The notes beneath the pieces are model-generated. The model was not told where the DNA came from, did not search any database, and saw only the letters and a list, made by a program, of their open reading frames with translations. From assembly GCA_036513075.1 (NCBI GenBank), contig DATBZS010000084.1, positions 1 through 64,000 of the forward strand: a stretch of 64,000 nucleotides of DNA, given 5' to 3'. Numbering within the stretch: the stretch's first letter is position 1; the number at the start of each line of letters is the position of its first letter. The translations under genes and the position numbers were made by a program. The stretch comes from Bog-756 sp036513075. GTDB taxonomy: Bacteria; Actinomycetota; Acidimicrobiia; Acidimicrobiales; RAAP-2. Positions 46,425 to 55,085 of this stretch are shown here, piece by piece.

Positions 46425-47180
46425 ATGCCTCAGCTCGTGCTCCTCCGCCACGGTCAGTCGCTCTGGAACGCCGAGAATCTCTTCACTGGCTGGTTTGACG
46501 TGGACCTCACCGCCCAGGGCGAGGAGGAGGCCCGGGCCGCCGGTGCACTGCTGGCCGCCGACCCCGAACTCGATTTGCAGGTGGTCCACACCTCATTACT
46601 TACCCGGGCCATCCGGACCGCCAACCTCACCCTCGACGTTGCCGGCCGATCCTGGCTCCCGGTGCACCGGCACTGGCGGCTCAACGAGCGTCACTATGGC
46701 GCACTCCAGGGACTCGATAAGAAGGAAACCACGGCCAGGCACGGAGCCGCCCAGGTAAAGGAGTGGCGTCGCAGCTACGCCACTCCGCCACCGCCGGTCG
46801 AGCGGGGCGACGCCCACGATCCGTCGGGAGACCCCCGCTACCGCGACGTGCCCGCCGACGCGCTGCCGCTCACCGAGTGCCTGGCCGACGTGGTGGCCCG
46901 GACGGTGCCGTACTGGGCCGATGCCATCGTGCCCGATCTGCTGGCCGAAGGACGCCGGGGCGGGGCCGTGCTGGTCGTCGCCCACGGCAACAGCCTTCGG
47001 GCGCTGCGCAAGCACATCGAGGGCATCAGCGACGCGGACATCGTCGACCTCGAGATCCCCACGGGTATCCCTTACCGCTACATGCTGGCCGACGACCTGT
47101 CGATCGTGTCGCACGGCTTCCTGGGGGATCCCGCTTCGGCTGCGGCGGCAGCCGAAGTCGTCCGCCTCCAGGCCGGCTGA
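46425..47180 (+). CDS. gpmA: 2,3-bisphosphoglycerate-dependent phosphoglycerate mutase
   Basis: The 251-residue glycolytic enzyme begins QLVLLRHGQSLWNAENLFTG, with catalytic His in LRHGQS (His9). RHWRLNERHYGALQGLDKKE (substrate Arg and Glu), VERGDAHDPSGDPRY and VVAHGNSLRALRKHIEG with the second His complete the site. The ATG at 46425 matches the family start. It is divergent from dnaK and ends before a strong hairpin. Confidence 0.96.
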   Translation: MPQLVLLRHGQSLWNAENLFTGWFDVDLTAQGEEEARAAGALLAADPELDLQVVHTSLLTRAIRTANLTLDVAGRSWLPVHRHWRLNERHYGALQGLDKKETTARHGAAQVKEWRRSYATPPPPVERGDAHDPSGDPRYRDVPADALPLTECLADVVARTVPYWADAIVPDLLAEGRRGGAVLVVAHGNSLRALRKHIEGISDADIVDLEIPTGIPYRYMLADDLSIVSHGFLGDPASAAAAAEVVRLQAG

Positions 47181-47239
47181 CTCCCGCACGACTGGGTGCG
47201 GCGGGCGCCGAGGAGCCGAGCAACAGCACCCCGGACGTG

Positions 47240-47273
47240 ACGAGTGGCCGACCTGATGGGGTCGGCCACTCGT
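47240..47273. terminator. Bidirectional hairpin between gpmA and glnB
   Basis: ACGAGTGGCCGACC (47240-47253) and its exact complement (47260-47273) form a 14-base stem with the loop TGATGG, 60 bases after gpmA and 109 before the end of glnB. The genes converge, so it can serve both; no strong T tract. Confidence 0.65.
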
Positions 47274-47381
47274 ACTGTTCCGCCGCCGGAGGGGGGATCC
47301 AGCGGGTACTGCGCTGTCGAGGGGAGGGGGGCTTCCCCCGACAGGGTCTTGTGGGCCCAATGGGCCCGTGAGGTGGGACGC

Positions 47382-47720
47382 CTATAGGGCGTCCACACCC
47401 CGCTCGCCCGTGCGGACCCGGATGATCTCTTCGACAGGAAGGATCCACACCTTGCCGTCTCCGATCTTCCCGGTGCCTGCGACATCGACGATGGCGTTGG
47501 CCACCTCGTCGACCTGGGCATCGTCGACGACGACCTCGAGCCGGATCTTCGGCACGAACTCGACCTCGTACTCGGCACCCCGGTAGACCTCGGTGTGTCC
47601 CCGCTGGCGCCCGAACCCTTGGGCCTCCGTGAGGGTCATCCCGTGGACGCCGAGGGCCTTGAGGGCCTCCTTGACTTCATCGAGCTTGAACGGCTTGAGC
47701 ACCGCCACGATCAGTTTCAT
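47382..47720 (-). CDS. glnB: Nitrogen regulatory protein P-II
   Basis: The 112-residue protein starts MKLIVAVLKPFKLDEVKEAL. The T-loop (GRQRGHTEVYRGAEYEVEFV) carries Tyr51, the site of uridylylation or adenylylation, and the C-terminal signature VWILPVEEIIRVRTGERG is intact. AAGGAGA lies upstream of ATG 47720. P-II reports 2-oxoglutarate and nitrogen status and, as the gene after amt, most likely gates the ammonium channel (GlnK role). No glnD follows. Confidence 0.96.
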   Translation of the reverse strand: MKLIVAVLKPFKLDEVKEALKALGVHGMTLTEAQGFGRQRGHTEVYRGAEYEVEFVPKIRLEVVVDDAQVDEVANAIVDVAGTGKIGDGKVWILPVEEIIRVRTGERGVDAL

Positions 47721-47787
47721 TCTGCATGTCTCCTTGTCGTAACCGTTGTTGTCCAGTCTGCTGCCGGCGAAGCCGGTGCGGACCCGG

Positions 47788-49305
47788 TCACACCGGTTCC
47801 TCTTCGGTCTCCCCTGACCCCGACTTGGAGCTGGAGTCCCCGGCCATCGACATGGCTCCCACCCGCTCGGCGAGGGATTCGGCCGGGAAGGCCTCCTCGC
47901 CGTGGATGGCGAGGTCGCCGACCTCGAGGACCTCATCCTTGTACCGGGCACCCCGAAGGACCAGACCGATCAGCTTCATGAGGATGAAGGTGACGACGGC
48001 GGACCAGAGGATGACCCACACCGCAGCCCGGAACTGTTCCCACAGCTGGTGGGCCGAACCCGTGTAGATCAGGCCACTGACGCTAAACGGCGCACACGCG
48101 GTTGACGTCGGTGCGTAGGTCAGCGGAACCGAAGCGGCACCGCACGGGAACTGGATCATGCCCGGGTCGGCGAAGAGCCCGAGGAGTAGGCCGCCGAGGA
48201 GGCCGGCCATTCCGTGGGTGTAGATGACGCCAAGGGCATCGTCCACCTTCGAGAAGGGCTTGACCTTGGAGAGGAAGTTCCAGGCGAACCACACGACGAC
48301 GGTGCAGATGCCACCGATGTAGATGGCGCCCTGTCCGTTGACCCATCCGGCGCACGGAGTAATCCCGACGAGGCCGCAGATCATGCCGTTCACGCCACCG
48401 AGGAAGGTGGGCTTCTTCTCCTTGGAGAGCCAGGCGTCCATGGCGATCCAGACGATGACACCAGTGGCCGTGGCCAGGTTGGTGTTCACGACGGCCGCAG
48501 CGGCGTCCGCACCTGCGTAGTACGGGTCACCACCGTTGAAGCCATTCCAGCCGAGCCACAGGATGCCCGCCCCGACCCCGGCCATGACCAGATTGTTCGG
48601 GATGGCGTGCTGTCTGTCTCGGAGGAGCCGTGGTCCGAGGACCCAAGCGGCCACAAACCCGGACACGCCGGCCGACATGTGGATCACGTACCCGCCGGAG
48701 TAGTCGAGCGCACCCTCCTGGGCGAAGTAGCCGCCGCCCCAAAGGAGGAAAGCATCGACGCTGTAGACGAAGGTCGACCACAGTGGCACCAGCAGGCACC
48801 AGGCGCTGAACTTGATCCGGCCTAGCACGCTACCCATGAACAGGAGCGGGGTGATGGCCGCGAACACGAACTGGAAGTAGGCCAGCGTCGACGTCGGGAA
48901 GTGATACGGGATCGCGGTGTTGGCCGCAGAGGTAGCTTGGCCCTGTTCACCCAATGAACTCGTGATGGGTCCGGGCTTGCCCCAGAAGTTGTCGATGAAC
49001 TGTGTCCATCCTCCTCTTCCCACCTCGGTGGGAACACCACCCTTGATTCCACCACCCCACGAGTTGGCTCCGAAGCCCAACTTGTACTCGTAGAGGAACC
49101 AACAGACCATGACGAGCGAGAAGCCCGCGAACATCATGGCCATGACGTTGACCGCCCACTTCTTCTGGACGAGCGACGCATAGAGCACCGCCAGGGCCGG
49201 CAGGCTCATCAGTCCGACGAACGTCGCGGCCACCAACTGCCACGTGTTGTCCGCCGGATTGAGCCAGGACGGGTACGGGATCAATACCAGGTTTGCTGCT
49301 AGCAC
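47788..49305 (-). CDS. amt: Ammonium transporter
   Basis: The 505-residue Amt/Rh channel has eleven membrane helices. The N-terminus LPALAVLYASLVQKKWAVNV holds the first conserved segment. FLLWGGGYFAQEGALDYSGGYVIHMSAGVSG carries the pore His and the family signature, and VNTNLATATGVIVW and THGMAGLLGGLL hold the second pore His. A 30-residue polar C-terminal tail follows the last helix (ending SSSKSGSGETEEEPV). It is cotranscribed with glnB (67-base gap). Confidence 0.95.
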   Translation of the reverse strand: MLAANLVLIPYPSWLNPADNTWQLVAATFVGLMSLPALAVLYASLVQKKWAVNVMAMMFAGFSLVMVCWFLYEYKLGFGANSWGGGIKGGVPTEVGRGGWTQFIDNFWGKPGPITSSLGEQGQATSAANTAIPYHFPTSTLAYFQFVFAAITPLLFMGSVLGRIKFSAWCLLVPLWSTFVYSVDAFLLWGGGYFAQEGALDYSGGYVIHMSAGVSGFVAAWVLGPRLLRDRQHAIPNNLVMAGVGAGILWLGWNGFNGGDPYYAGADAAAAVVNTNLATATGVIVWIAMDAWLSKEKKPTFLGGVNGMICGLVGITPCAGWVNGQGAIYIGGICTVVVWFAWNFLSKVKPFSKVDDALGVIYTHGMAGLLGGLLLGLFADPGMIQFPCGAASVPLTYAPTSTACAPFSVSGLIYTGSAHQLWEQFRAAVWVILWSAVVTFILMKLIGLVLRGARYKDEVLEVGDLAIHGEEAFPAESLAERVGAMSMAGDSSSKSGSGETEEEPV

Positions 49306-49656
49306 TGCTGGGTGCTCCTCTCCTCAGATGCCTCGTGCGTTGACTGCTTCCTGCCCTCCGATCCCCTGCGGGACGGGTCGACGGGAGCCAAGGCAGGCAG
49401 ATTCGCTCTGCCGGTTCACACAATGCAGCGTGAGGATTTCGGCACGGTCACTGCAGTGTTACCAACGCGTGAACTGGGTACCTGGCAGGCACGTTCACGT
49501 CTGCGGGGCGCGAACTTCCTGTTCAGCGGCGATTTCCTGTCTCAAACCACGCGGATCGGGTCAGCCGGCCACCTCGGCAGTATCACTTAGATTGCCCTTC
49601 AGAATTCAGGGCAGGGCCCGGTCCCGCCTGTCAACCGGTACCGAGGGCGACGGTGG
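49306..49656. other. Region upstream of amt with a weak GlnR-like site
   Basis: About 350 bases without a supported gene. On the minus strand TTCAC-N6-GTAAC (49473-49458) is close to the GlnR pattern GTNAC-N6-GNAAC and lies about 155 bases before the amt start. One site of this quality is weak evidence; no other clear box is seen. Confidence 0.3.
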
Positions 49657-50480
49657 TCATATCGGCCTCGACGCTACCTGGCCGCTGTAGCCGCCAGCAC
49701 GCGTGTCGGACTCGAAGGCGTCCTCCTCGGCAGTCGTTGCAAAGGGGAGAATCGGGTGGGTGAGGTCCGGGTGGGAATGCGGGTCCGGTCGGCTATAGCG
49801 CCGAGTTCGACGGTGTCGGTGCAATCGCTGAAGTTCGTCTCGGCGACCGGCACGGCGATGACATCGGTCAGCGCCGAGTGCCGGCATGTTTCGTGGACGA
49901 CGACGACGGATCCATTGGCCGTCAGCGGCTCGACCTCGGCACAGACCCGCGCGTCCCCGGACACCACGATCGCCCCATCGGGCGTGTCCACCCGGTAGGC
50001 GACGGCGTCGACCGGTTCGTGACAGACCGCCACCGCGGACATGACGACCCTTCCGCCAGGAGACGTCCACACCAACCGCGGCATCGACGCCAGAGCAACC
50101 ATCGTCGACATGACCTCGGGCACCGCAATGCCAACATGGGCCACCGCAGTGCGATGTCGTCGGCGAACAGATCGAGCATCCGGGCGACGAAGCTGGCCGG
50201 CGCTCCGACCGGACACATGATCGGTTTCGGGCCCGACGGCCGCACGGTTCGCTCGATCCAGAGGGACATGACCAGATAGGGCACATCGACAACGTGATCC
50301 GAAGGACGTGGGTCAACGACAGTGCATCGATGTCCGCCGATTGACCGCCGAGGTGAGCCAGTCGGAGGACAGTCGCATGACCGGCGTCGAACTGGAGGTT
50401 GACGCCGCCCGACCGGACGAGGATGCCGCTGCCGGCCCGACCAGTGCCGTGCGGGGCACGCCCCTGCCCGTGAGAGTCAT
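49657..50480 (-). pseudogene. Frameshifted metallo-beta-lactamase-fold hydrolase (RNase Z-like)
   Basis: Pieces of one MBL-fold protein follow each other in order but in different frames: MTLTGRGVPRTALVGPA (from 50480), GILVRSGGVNLQFDAGHATV and DALSLTHV, then SDHVVDVPYLVMSLWIERTV and LDLFADDIALR. Then come YRVDTPDGAIVVSGDARVC with VVVHETCRHSAL, and finally THPILPFATTAEEDAFESDT with GGYSGQV. At least four shifts are needed. One falls inside the zinc motif (THV...SDH), so the second His of HxHxDH is lost. The total of about 274 codons equals a complete gene of the family. The protein is no longer made. Confidence 0.75.
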
Positions 50481-50509
50481 CCGGGTCGTCGTCGCGGCCC
50501 CAGTTGGGG

Positions 50510-51088
50510 TCAGTTGTCGGCCTGCGGCTTCGGCGGCTTCACCGGTCCAGTGACGGGCGGGGTGTAGCGCTTGTTGGGCCCGGCCCGGCGGCTCGGGCCG
50601 TCGGGGCCGGTCGGCCCATCTTCGGCCTTTGCCAGCTTCAGCTTCTGGCCGAACCGGTAGGCGCGTACGAGATACCAGGAGCCGATGAGTAGAAAGGGCA
50701 CACCGAATTCCCAGTAGTGGAGATTGAAGATCGACAAACCGTAGAGGGCGCAGGCGATGCCGAGGTAGAGGCGCTTCCGGAACCAGGCGCTGACCAGCAT
50801 GATGAAAGCGAGTGCGAAGAGCACCAGCGTCAGCGTGCTGTCCACTGAGGAGGTCGCCTTGCCGGACTTCGAGCCGATGCTGCTCACCACGAGGATGGCG
50901 ACGAGCCCAGCGAGCGGGGCGACGGCTAGTCCGATCAGGCGTTCCGTATCGTCAGCATGGGCGACGGCCTCTTCGAGCTCCTCGACCGTCTGGGGCCCCT
51001 CGACCTCGGCTTCGGGCCGGGAGTCGGCTTTGAGGACGGCGCGGGTGAATCGTTCGGAGATCGAGGGCTTGTCCGGGTCGGCGGCCAT
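50510..51088 (-). CDS. Integral membrane protein of unknown function
   Basis: From ATG 51088 the 192-residue product has a charged cytoplasmic N-terminus (about 1-45, with VEELEEAVAHADD), four hydrophobic helices (about 48-66, 77-95, 101-118, 121-137) and a Lys/Arg/Pro-rich tail (GPNKRYTPPVTGPVKPPKPQ). A longer frame to 51157 adds a basic stretch without resemblance to a start. I do not recognise the family. It may be cotranscribed with the next upstream gene, 52 bases away. Confidence 0.7.
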   Translation of the reverse strand: MAADPDKPSISERFTRAVLKADSRPEAEVEGPQTVEELEEAVAHADDTERLIGLAVAPLAGLVAILVVSSIGSKSGKATSSVDSTLTLVLFALAFIMLVSAWFRKRLYLGIACALYGLSIFNLHYWEFGVPFLLIGSWYLVRAYRFGQKLKLAKAEDGPTGPDGPSRRAGPNKRYTPPVTGPVKPPKPQADN

Positions 51089-51140
51089 GCGCAACGGTAG
51101 CGCGGCGCGGGGAGGTGTCTCCACGCCGGTCCCTGGACGG

Positions 51141-51701
51141 TCAGCACGCCACGCCACGCGACCGACGCCGGATGATCACCCAGATGCACAAGCCGGTGCT
51201 GACCGCCAGCACGACTGCAGGCAACACCACCCGAGTATCCGATGCGTGCTCGGAGGCGACTGTCTGAGGAGTCGAGAACAGGGCGGGGTCGTTCGACGCC
51301 ACAACGCCGTGGACCGTCGACCCGACCGGCAGATTGATTGAACCTGGCACTCCCTGGGTATGGCGGATTCCCCGGTAGACGTAGGTCCCTGTGCATTCGA
51401 ACCCGGCCGGGCTCTGTCCCGTCCCGCCCACAAGCGCTAGGCACTTGACGACGGTCGCCTCGACAGGCACACCGTTCGCTTTCAAGCTGTCGATCTGGCT
51501 GTTCTTCCGGACACCGGCGACCAACAACACGCCGGCCGTCACCATGATGGCCACCATGCCGAGAACGGCTGCCCACTGGCCCACACGGCCGACATCGACC
51601 TGGACGCCGGCGCCGCGGAGCACCCCCACCCGCTGGGGGCCGTCTGACGCTTCGTCGGGACTTGAGGCCCCGGACTCCTCGGCATCACCCATCTTCGCCA
51701 T
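51141..51701 (-). CDS. DUF3592-like membrane protein
   Basis: The 186-residue protein has an acidic N-terminus, a membrane helix (about 43-65, WAAVLGMVAIMVTAGVLLVAGV), an outer beta domain with two Cys (VVKCLALVGG, FECTGTYVYRG) and SINLPVGSTVHGVVASNDPALF, and a second helix (about 160-178). The two-helix layout with a small beta domain and the GxTVxVxYDPxxP-like segment resembles DUF3592. Function is unknown. Divergent from the cNMP-binding gene. Confidence 0.65.
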   Translation of the reverse strand: MAKMGDAEESGASSPDEASDGPQRVGVLRGAGVQVDVGRVGQWAAVLGMVAIMVTAGVLLVAGVRKNSQIDSLKANGVPVEATVVKCLALVGGTGQSPAGFECTGTYVYRGIRHTQGVPGSINLPVGSTVHGVVASNDPALFSTPQTVASEHASDTRVVLPAVVLAVSTGLCIWVIIRRRSRGVAC

Positions 51702-51851
51702 TCATCCCTCAGATCGTCGGTGCGCCGCTCGGGACGGCGGCGGGGACCGGTTTGAAGCGCCAGATGGTAGCAGCGGGTCCACGAGCGACCCAGGGCCCCG
51801 GTTGCCCGGCGCGCCAGTCATCGAATCCAGCATGGCGCATTCGATCCCCGT

Positions 51852-51857
51852 TACCCT
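51852..51857 (+). promoter_or_regulatory. -10 box of the cNMP-binding gene, leaderless
   Basis: TACCCT ends 6 bases before ATG 51864; no ribosome binding site lies between. This is the same spacing as at gpmA. Confidence 0.45.
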
Positions 51858-51863
51858 TGCGCC

Positions 51864-52286
51864 ATGGCGACCGGACCCAAAGCGACCGACCTCAAGGAGA
51901 TCTGGCTGTTCTCCAGCTGCACCGGATCGGAGCTGCGCAAGATCCGCGCCTCGCTCGACGCTGTTACGGTGCCGGCGGGCAAGGTCCTGGTCGAGGAGGG
52001 CCACATCGGCCAGGAGTTCTTCATCATCGTCGACGGGTCGGCCAAGGTGACCCGCAACGGCAAGAAGGTGGCCACTCTCGGGGCCGGCAGTCACTTCGGC
52101 GAGCTCGCCCTGCTCGACCGCCGCCCCCGCTCAGCCTCGGTCGTGTCTGTAACGGACATGGACGTGTTGGTCATGTCGCAGCGTCAGTTCAACGGCCTGC
52201 TCGAGTCGGTCCCCACCATCGCCCGCAAGTTGCTCTCGGCGCTGGCCACCCGACTGCGCGAGGCCGACGCCAAAGCCTTCGACTGA
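51864..52286 (+). CDS. Stand-alone cyclic-nucleotide-binding domain protein
   Basis: The 140-residue protein is a single cNMP-binding (Crp-like) beta barrel with flanking helices: VPAGKVLVEEGHIGQEFFII (about 33-52), GSAKVTRNGKKVATLG and the phosphate-binding cassette FGELALLDRRPRSASV (about 78-93) with the Glu and Arg for cyclic nucleotide. A C-terminal helix ends SALATRLREAD. It has no DNA-binding or catalytic domain, so it must act through a partner. The Rv-type homologues of mycobacteria are also uncharacterised. It converges on etfD. Confidence 0.85.
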   Translation: MATGPKATDLKEIWLFSSCTGSELRKIRASLDAVTVPAGKVLVEEGHIGQEFFIIVDGSAKVTRNGKKVATLGAGSHFGELALLDRRPRSASVVSVTDMDVLVMSQRQFNGLLESVPTIARKLLSALATRLREADAKAFD

Positions 52287-52329
52287 CCTGAGTGGCCAAG
52301 GACCGACCGGTGCGGACGGCCACGGTCAG
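52283..52329. terminator. Interrupted inverted repeat between convergent genes
   Basis: CTGACC (52283-52288) and GTGGCC (52292-52297) pair with GGCCAC (52318-52323) and GGTCAG (52324-52329), with TGA bulged out. It spans the stops of both convergent genes and may end transcription; no T tract. Confidence 0.35.
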
Positions 52330-54440
52330 TTCGGTGTCTCGGTCTCCTCGGACGGAGTCGGCTCGGCGGCGGCCGGCGCTCCAGCACCGACGCTCACCGG
52401 GTCGCCCATCGACTCCTCGAGGAGCTGCGACAGGTCCAGGACCCGGACGTCGTCCTCCTTGGCATTGGCCCGGACGGCGTCGTCCAGCATGATCATGCAG
52501 TAGGGGCAGGCGGTCGAGACCACATCGGCACCGGTGCCGATGGCCTCGTTGGTCCGATCCATGTTGACCCGGGTGCCGATGTTCTCCTCGAGCCACATGC
52601 GAGCACCGCCGGCGCCGCAGCAGAAGCCCTTCTCCCGGCACCGCCTCATCTCGATCTGCTTGGCGCCGGGGATGGCGTCGATGACCGAGCGGGGCTCGTC
52701 GAAGACCCGGTTGTGGCGGCCGAGGTAACAGGGGTCGTGGTAGGTGACCGAGCCGGCGTAGCCGCCGCCCGGGGTGAGCCGGCCCGCCTGGACTAGATGG
52801 TCGAGCAACTGGCTGTGGTGGATGACCTCGAAATTCCCGCCGAGCGCCGGGTACTCGTTGGCCAGTGAGTTGAAGCAATGCGGGCAGGTGGCGATGACCT
52901 TCTTGACCCCGGCGCCGTTGAGGGTCTCGATGTTCTTTGCGGCCTGCTCCTGGTACAGGTACTCGTTGCCAAGGCGCCGCGCCGGGTCGCCCGTGCAGGA
53001 CTCCCTCTTGCCCAGGATGCCGAAGCTCACGCCGGCCCGGTGGAGCATCCGCGCCGTCGCCTGCGCGCCCTTGCGGGCCCGCTCATCGAGGGCACCGGCA
53101 CACCCCACCCAGTAGAGGTATTCGACGTCATCGGGGATCGTGCCGGTGATGACCGGTACCTCGAAGTCCAGCGACTCGATCCAATCGGTCCGTTTGGCGC
53201 TCCCGAGTCCCCAGGGGTCGCCCTGGTTCTCGACGTTGCGCAACATGAGGCCGGCCTCGGACGGGAACTCGGACTCCATCAGCACCTGGTAACGGCGCAT
53301 GTCGATGATGGTGTCGATGTGTTCGATGTCCACGGGGCACTGCTCGACGCAGGCGCCGCAGGTGGTGCACGACCACAACACGTCGGGGTCGATCACCAGG
53401 CCCTCGCCGACCAGGTTCTCCACCTCGACGCCGGCGGCCCGGTTCCGCTGCATGATCCGGTCGGCGTTGGCGAACATGTTGTCGCGCAGGTCCATGATGA
53501 GCAGCTTGGGCGAAAGCGGCTTTCCGGTGTTCCAGGCCGGGCACTGCGATTGGCACCGACCGCACTCGGTGCAGGTGGCCATGTCGAGAAGCTGCTTCCA
53601 GGAGAAGTCCTCGATCCGGCCGGCACCGAAAACGACCTCGTCGTCGTCGCCGACGTCCTCCATCGACATGTCGGGGGTGGAGGCCAGAGCGCCGAGGGCC
53701 CGGGGGCGCCGTGACGTGGCGACGTTGATGGGGGCCAGGAAGATGTGGAGGTGCTTCGAGTAGGCGACGAACACCAGGAAGCCCATGATGACGACGATGT
53801 TGATCAGGAGGAAGGTCGTCTCGAGGACGCTGTTCACGCCGGTGCCCAGCGGATGCAGGACCTCGGCCAGGCCATGGGAGGCGAAGGCCCACCATCCGTA
53901 GGGGAAGTAGCCGGTGTTCACCTGGGACGCCCGGTACAGCAGCAGCGAGGAGATCACCCCGAAGATGGCGAGCAGCACCAGCCAGGCGGCGCCGGTGTGC
54001 GACCCGAAGAAGCGCGACCGGCGATTCTCACGCTTGGGCGAATGCTTCACCCGGATGGTGATGAAGGTGGCGATGGACACCAGCACGGCCACCGCGAAGA
54101 AGTCCTCGATGAAGCCGATGACCGCGGTATTGCCGATGAGGGGGATGGCAAAGCTGCGGGCGAACAGGTCCCCGAAGGCTTCGATGATGGTGAGAATGAG
54201 GATAGTGAAGCCCCACATGGTGAAAAAGTGGGCCAAACCCGGCACGGTCCACTGGAGGAGTTTCTTCTGCCCGGCGACCTCGACCAACTCGGCCTTGATA
54301 CGAGCCGGAATGTCCTTGGCCCGGCTCGGCACGGCGGGCTGGCCCGAGGTGACAAGTCGACCCAACCAGAAGAACCGTCGACCCGCGATGGCGAGCATCA
54401 CGAACGTGATGACGAGTCCGATGCTGAGTCTGACGGCCAC
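52326..54440 (-). CDS. etfD: EtfD-like membrane iron-sulfur reductase
   Basis: The 704-residue protein starts at GTG 54440 (AGGAGG upstream). The N-terminal half has about five membrane helices with His residues for heme (NarI-like). Two 4Fe-4S motifs follow (CTECGRCQSQCPAW and CTTCGACVEQCPVD), then two CCG domains (CPHCFN; HDPCYLGRHN with GFCCGAGGARMW; ACPYCMIML) as in heterodisulfide reductase HdrD and GlpC. In Mycobacterium tuberculosis the homologue EtfD (Rv0338c) takes electrons from the electron-transfer flavoprotein during fatty-acid beta-oxidation and passes them to menaquinone. A TetR-like palindrome at 54458-54473 directly upstream fits a fatty-acid regulon. Confidence 0.88.
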   Translation of the reverse strand: MAVRLSIGLVITFVMLAIAGRRFFWLGRLVTSGQPAVPSRAKDIPARIKAELVEVAGQKKLLQWTVPGLAHFFTMWGFTILILTIIEAFGDLFARSFAIPLIGNTAVIGFIEDFFAVAVLVSIATFITIRVKHSPKRENRRSRFFGSHTGAAWLVLLAIFGVISSLLLYRASQVNTGYFPYGWWAFASHGLAEVLHPLGTGVNSVLETTFLLINIVVIMGFLVFVAYSKHLHIFLAPINVATSRRPRALGALASTPDMSMEDVGDDDEVVFGAGRIEDFSWKQLLDMATCTECGRCQSQCPAWNTGKPLSPKLLIMDLRDNMFANADRIMQRNRAAGVEVENLVGEGLVIDPDVLWSCTTCGACVEQCPVDIEHIDTIIDMRRYQVLMESEFPSEAGLMLRNVENQGDPWGLGSAKRTDWIESLDFEVPVITGTIPDDVEYLYWVGCAGALDERARKGAQATARMLHRAGVSFGILGKRESCTGDPARRLGNEYLYQEQAAKNIETLNGAGVKKVIATCPHCFNSLANEYPALGGNFEVIHHSQLLDHLVQAGRLTPGGGYAGSVTYHDPCYLGRHNRVFDEPRSVIDAIPGAKQIEMRRCREKGFCCGAGGARMWLEENIGTRVNMDRTNEAIGTGADVVSTACPYCMIMLDDAVRANAKEDDVRVLDLSQLLEESMGDPVSVGAGAPAAAEPTPSEETETPN

Positions 54441-54457
54441 TGCGGATCCTCCTAGGA

Positions 54458-54473
54458 GTTACTGACGGGTAAC
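54458..54473. promoter_or_regulatory. Palindromic operator upstream of etfD
   Basis: GTTAC-TGACGG-GTAAC has perfect 5-base arms and resembles TTACTNNNNAGTAA-type sites of TetR regulators of fatty-acid degradation in actinobacteria. It lies 17 bases from the etfD start, next to the ribosome binding site, so a bound repressor would block transcription. Confidence 0.5.
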
Positions 54474-54512
54474 AAAGTTAGCGGGGGGCGGGTCGGACCG
54501 ACAAACCGCCGG

Positions 54513-55076
54513 TCAGGCGCGGAAATTGTCCGCATACCGGCTCGGGGTCGGCCCCCACTGCCCCTGGTACTTGGACTTGAGGCCGTCAGAGCCGTAAGGG
54601 TGCTCGGCAGCCGTGGTCATCTGCAGGAAGCTGATCTGACCGATCTTCATGCCCGGGTAGACGGTGATGGGCAGGTTGGCCACGTTGGAGAGCTCCAACG
54701 TGAGGTGTCCGTCCCACCCGGCATCGACGAAGCCGGCCGTCGAGTGGATCAGCAGACCGAGCCGCCCGAGCGAGGACTTGCCCTCGAGGCGGGCCACCAG
54801 ATCGTCAGGGAGGGTCACCTTTTCGGTGGTGGAGCCCAGCACGAACTCACCCGGATGGAGGATCAGCGGATCCTCGCCGACATCGACCAACTCAGTCAGA
54901 TCCTCCTGGTCCTCGCGTACGTCGATGACCCGGCTGGTGTGGTTGCGGAACAGGCGGAAGTACCGGTCGACGTGCAGATCGACGGACGATGGCTGGATGC
55001 AGGACTCGTCCAACGGGTCGATCGTGATGTGGCCGGCGGCGAGCGCCTCGCGTATAGAGCGGTCTGAGAGAACCAT
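54513..55076 (-). CDS. dcd: dCTP deaminase
   Basis: The 187-residue trimeric enzyme converts dCTP to dUTP, or directly to dUMP in the bifunctional actinobacterial type. It begins MVLSDRSIREALAAGHITID, with the nucleotide loop KSSLGRLGLLIHSTAGFVDA (catalytic Glu follows in the LTLELSN strand), PGMKIGQISFLQM and the C-terminal lid YQGQWGPTPSRY. ATG 55076 is 9 bases after TATCGT. The length and PTPSR end match Mycobacterium Dcd, which has both deaminase and dUTPase activity. Confidence 0.95.
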   Translation of the reverse strand: MVLSDRSIREALAAGHITIDPLDESCIQPSSVDLHVDRYFRLFRNHTSRVIDVREDQEDLTELVDVGEDPLILHPGEFVLGSTTEKVTLPDDLVARLEGKSSLGRLGLLIHSTAGFVDAGWDGHLTLELSNVANLPITVYPGMKIGQISFLQMTTAAEHPYGSDGLKSKYQGQWGPTPSRYADNFRA

Positions 55077-55085
55077 GCCCGACAG

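Noticed and set aside
47283..47381. GGGG-rich stretch downstream of gpmA as a possible G-quadruplex
   Set aside because: Spacing is irregular and such runs are expected in this GC-rich genome; the hairpin at 47240 explains the region better.
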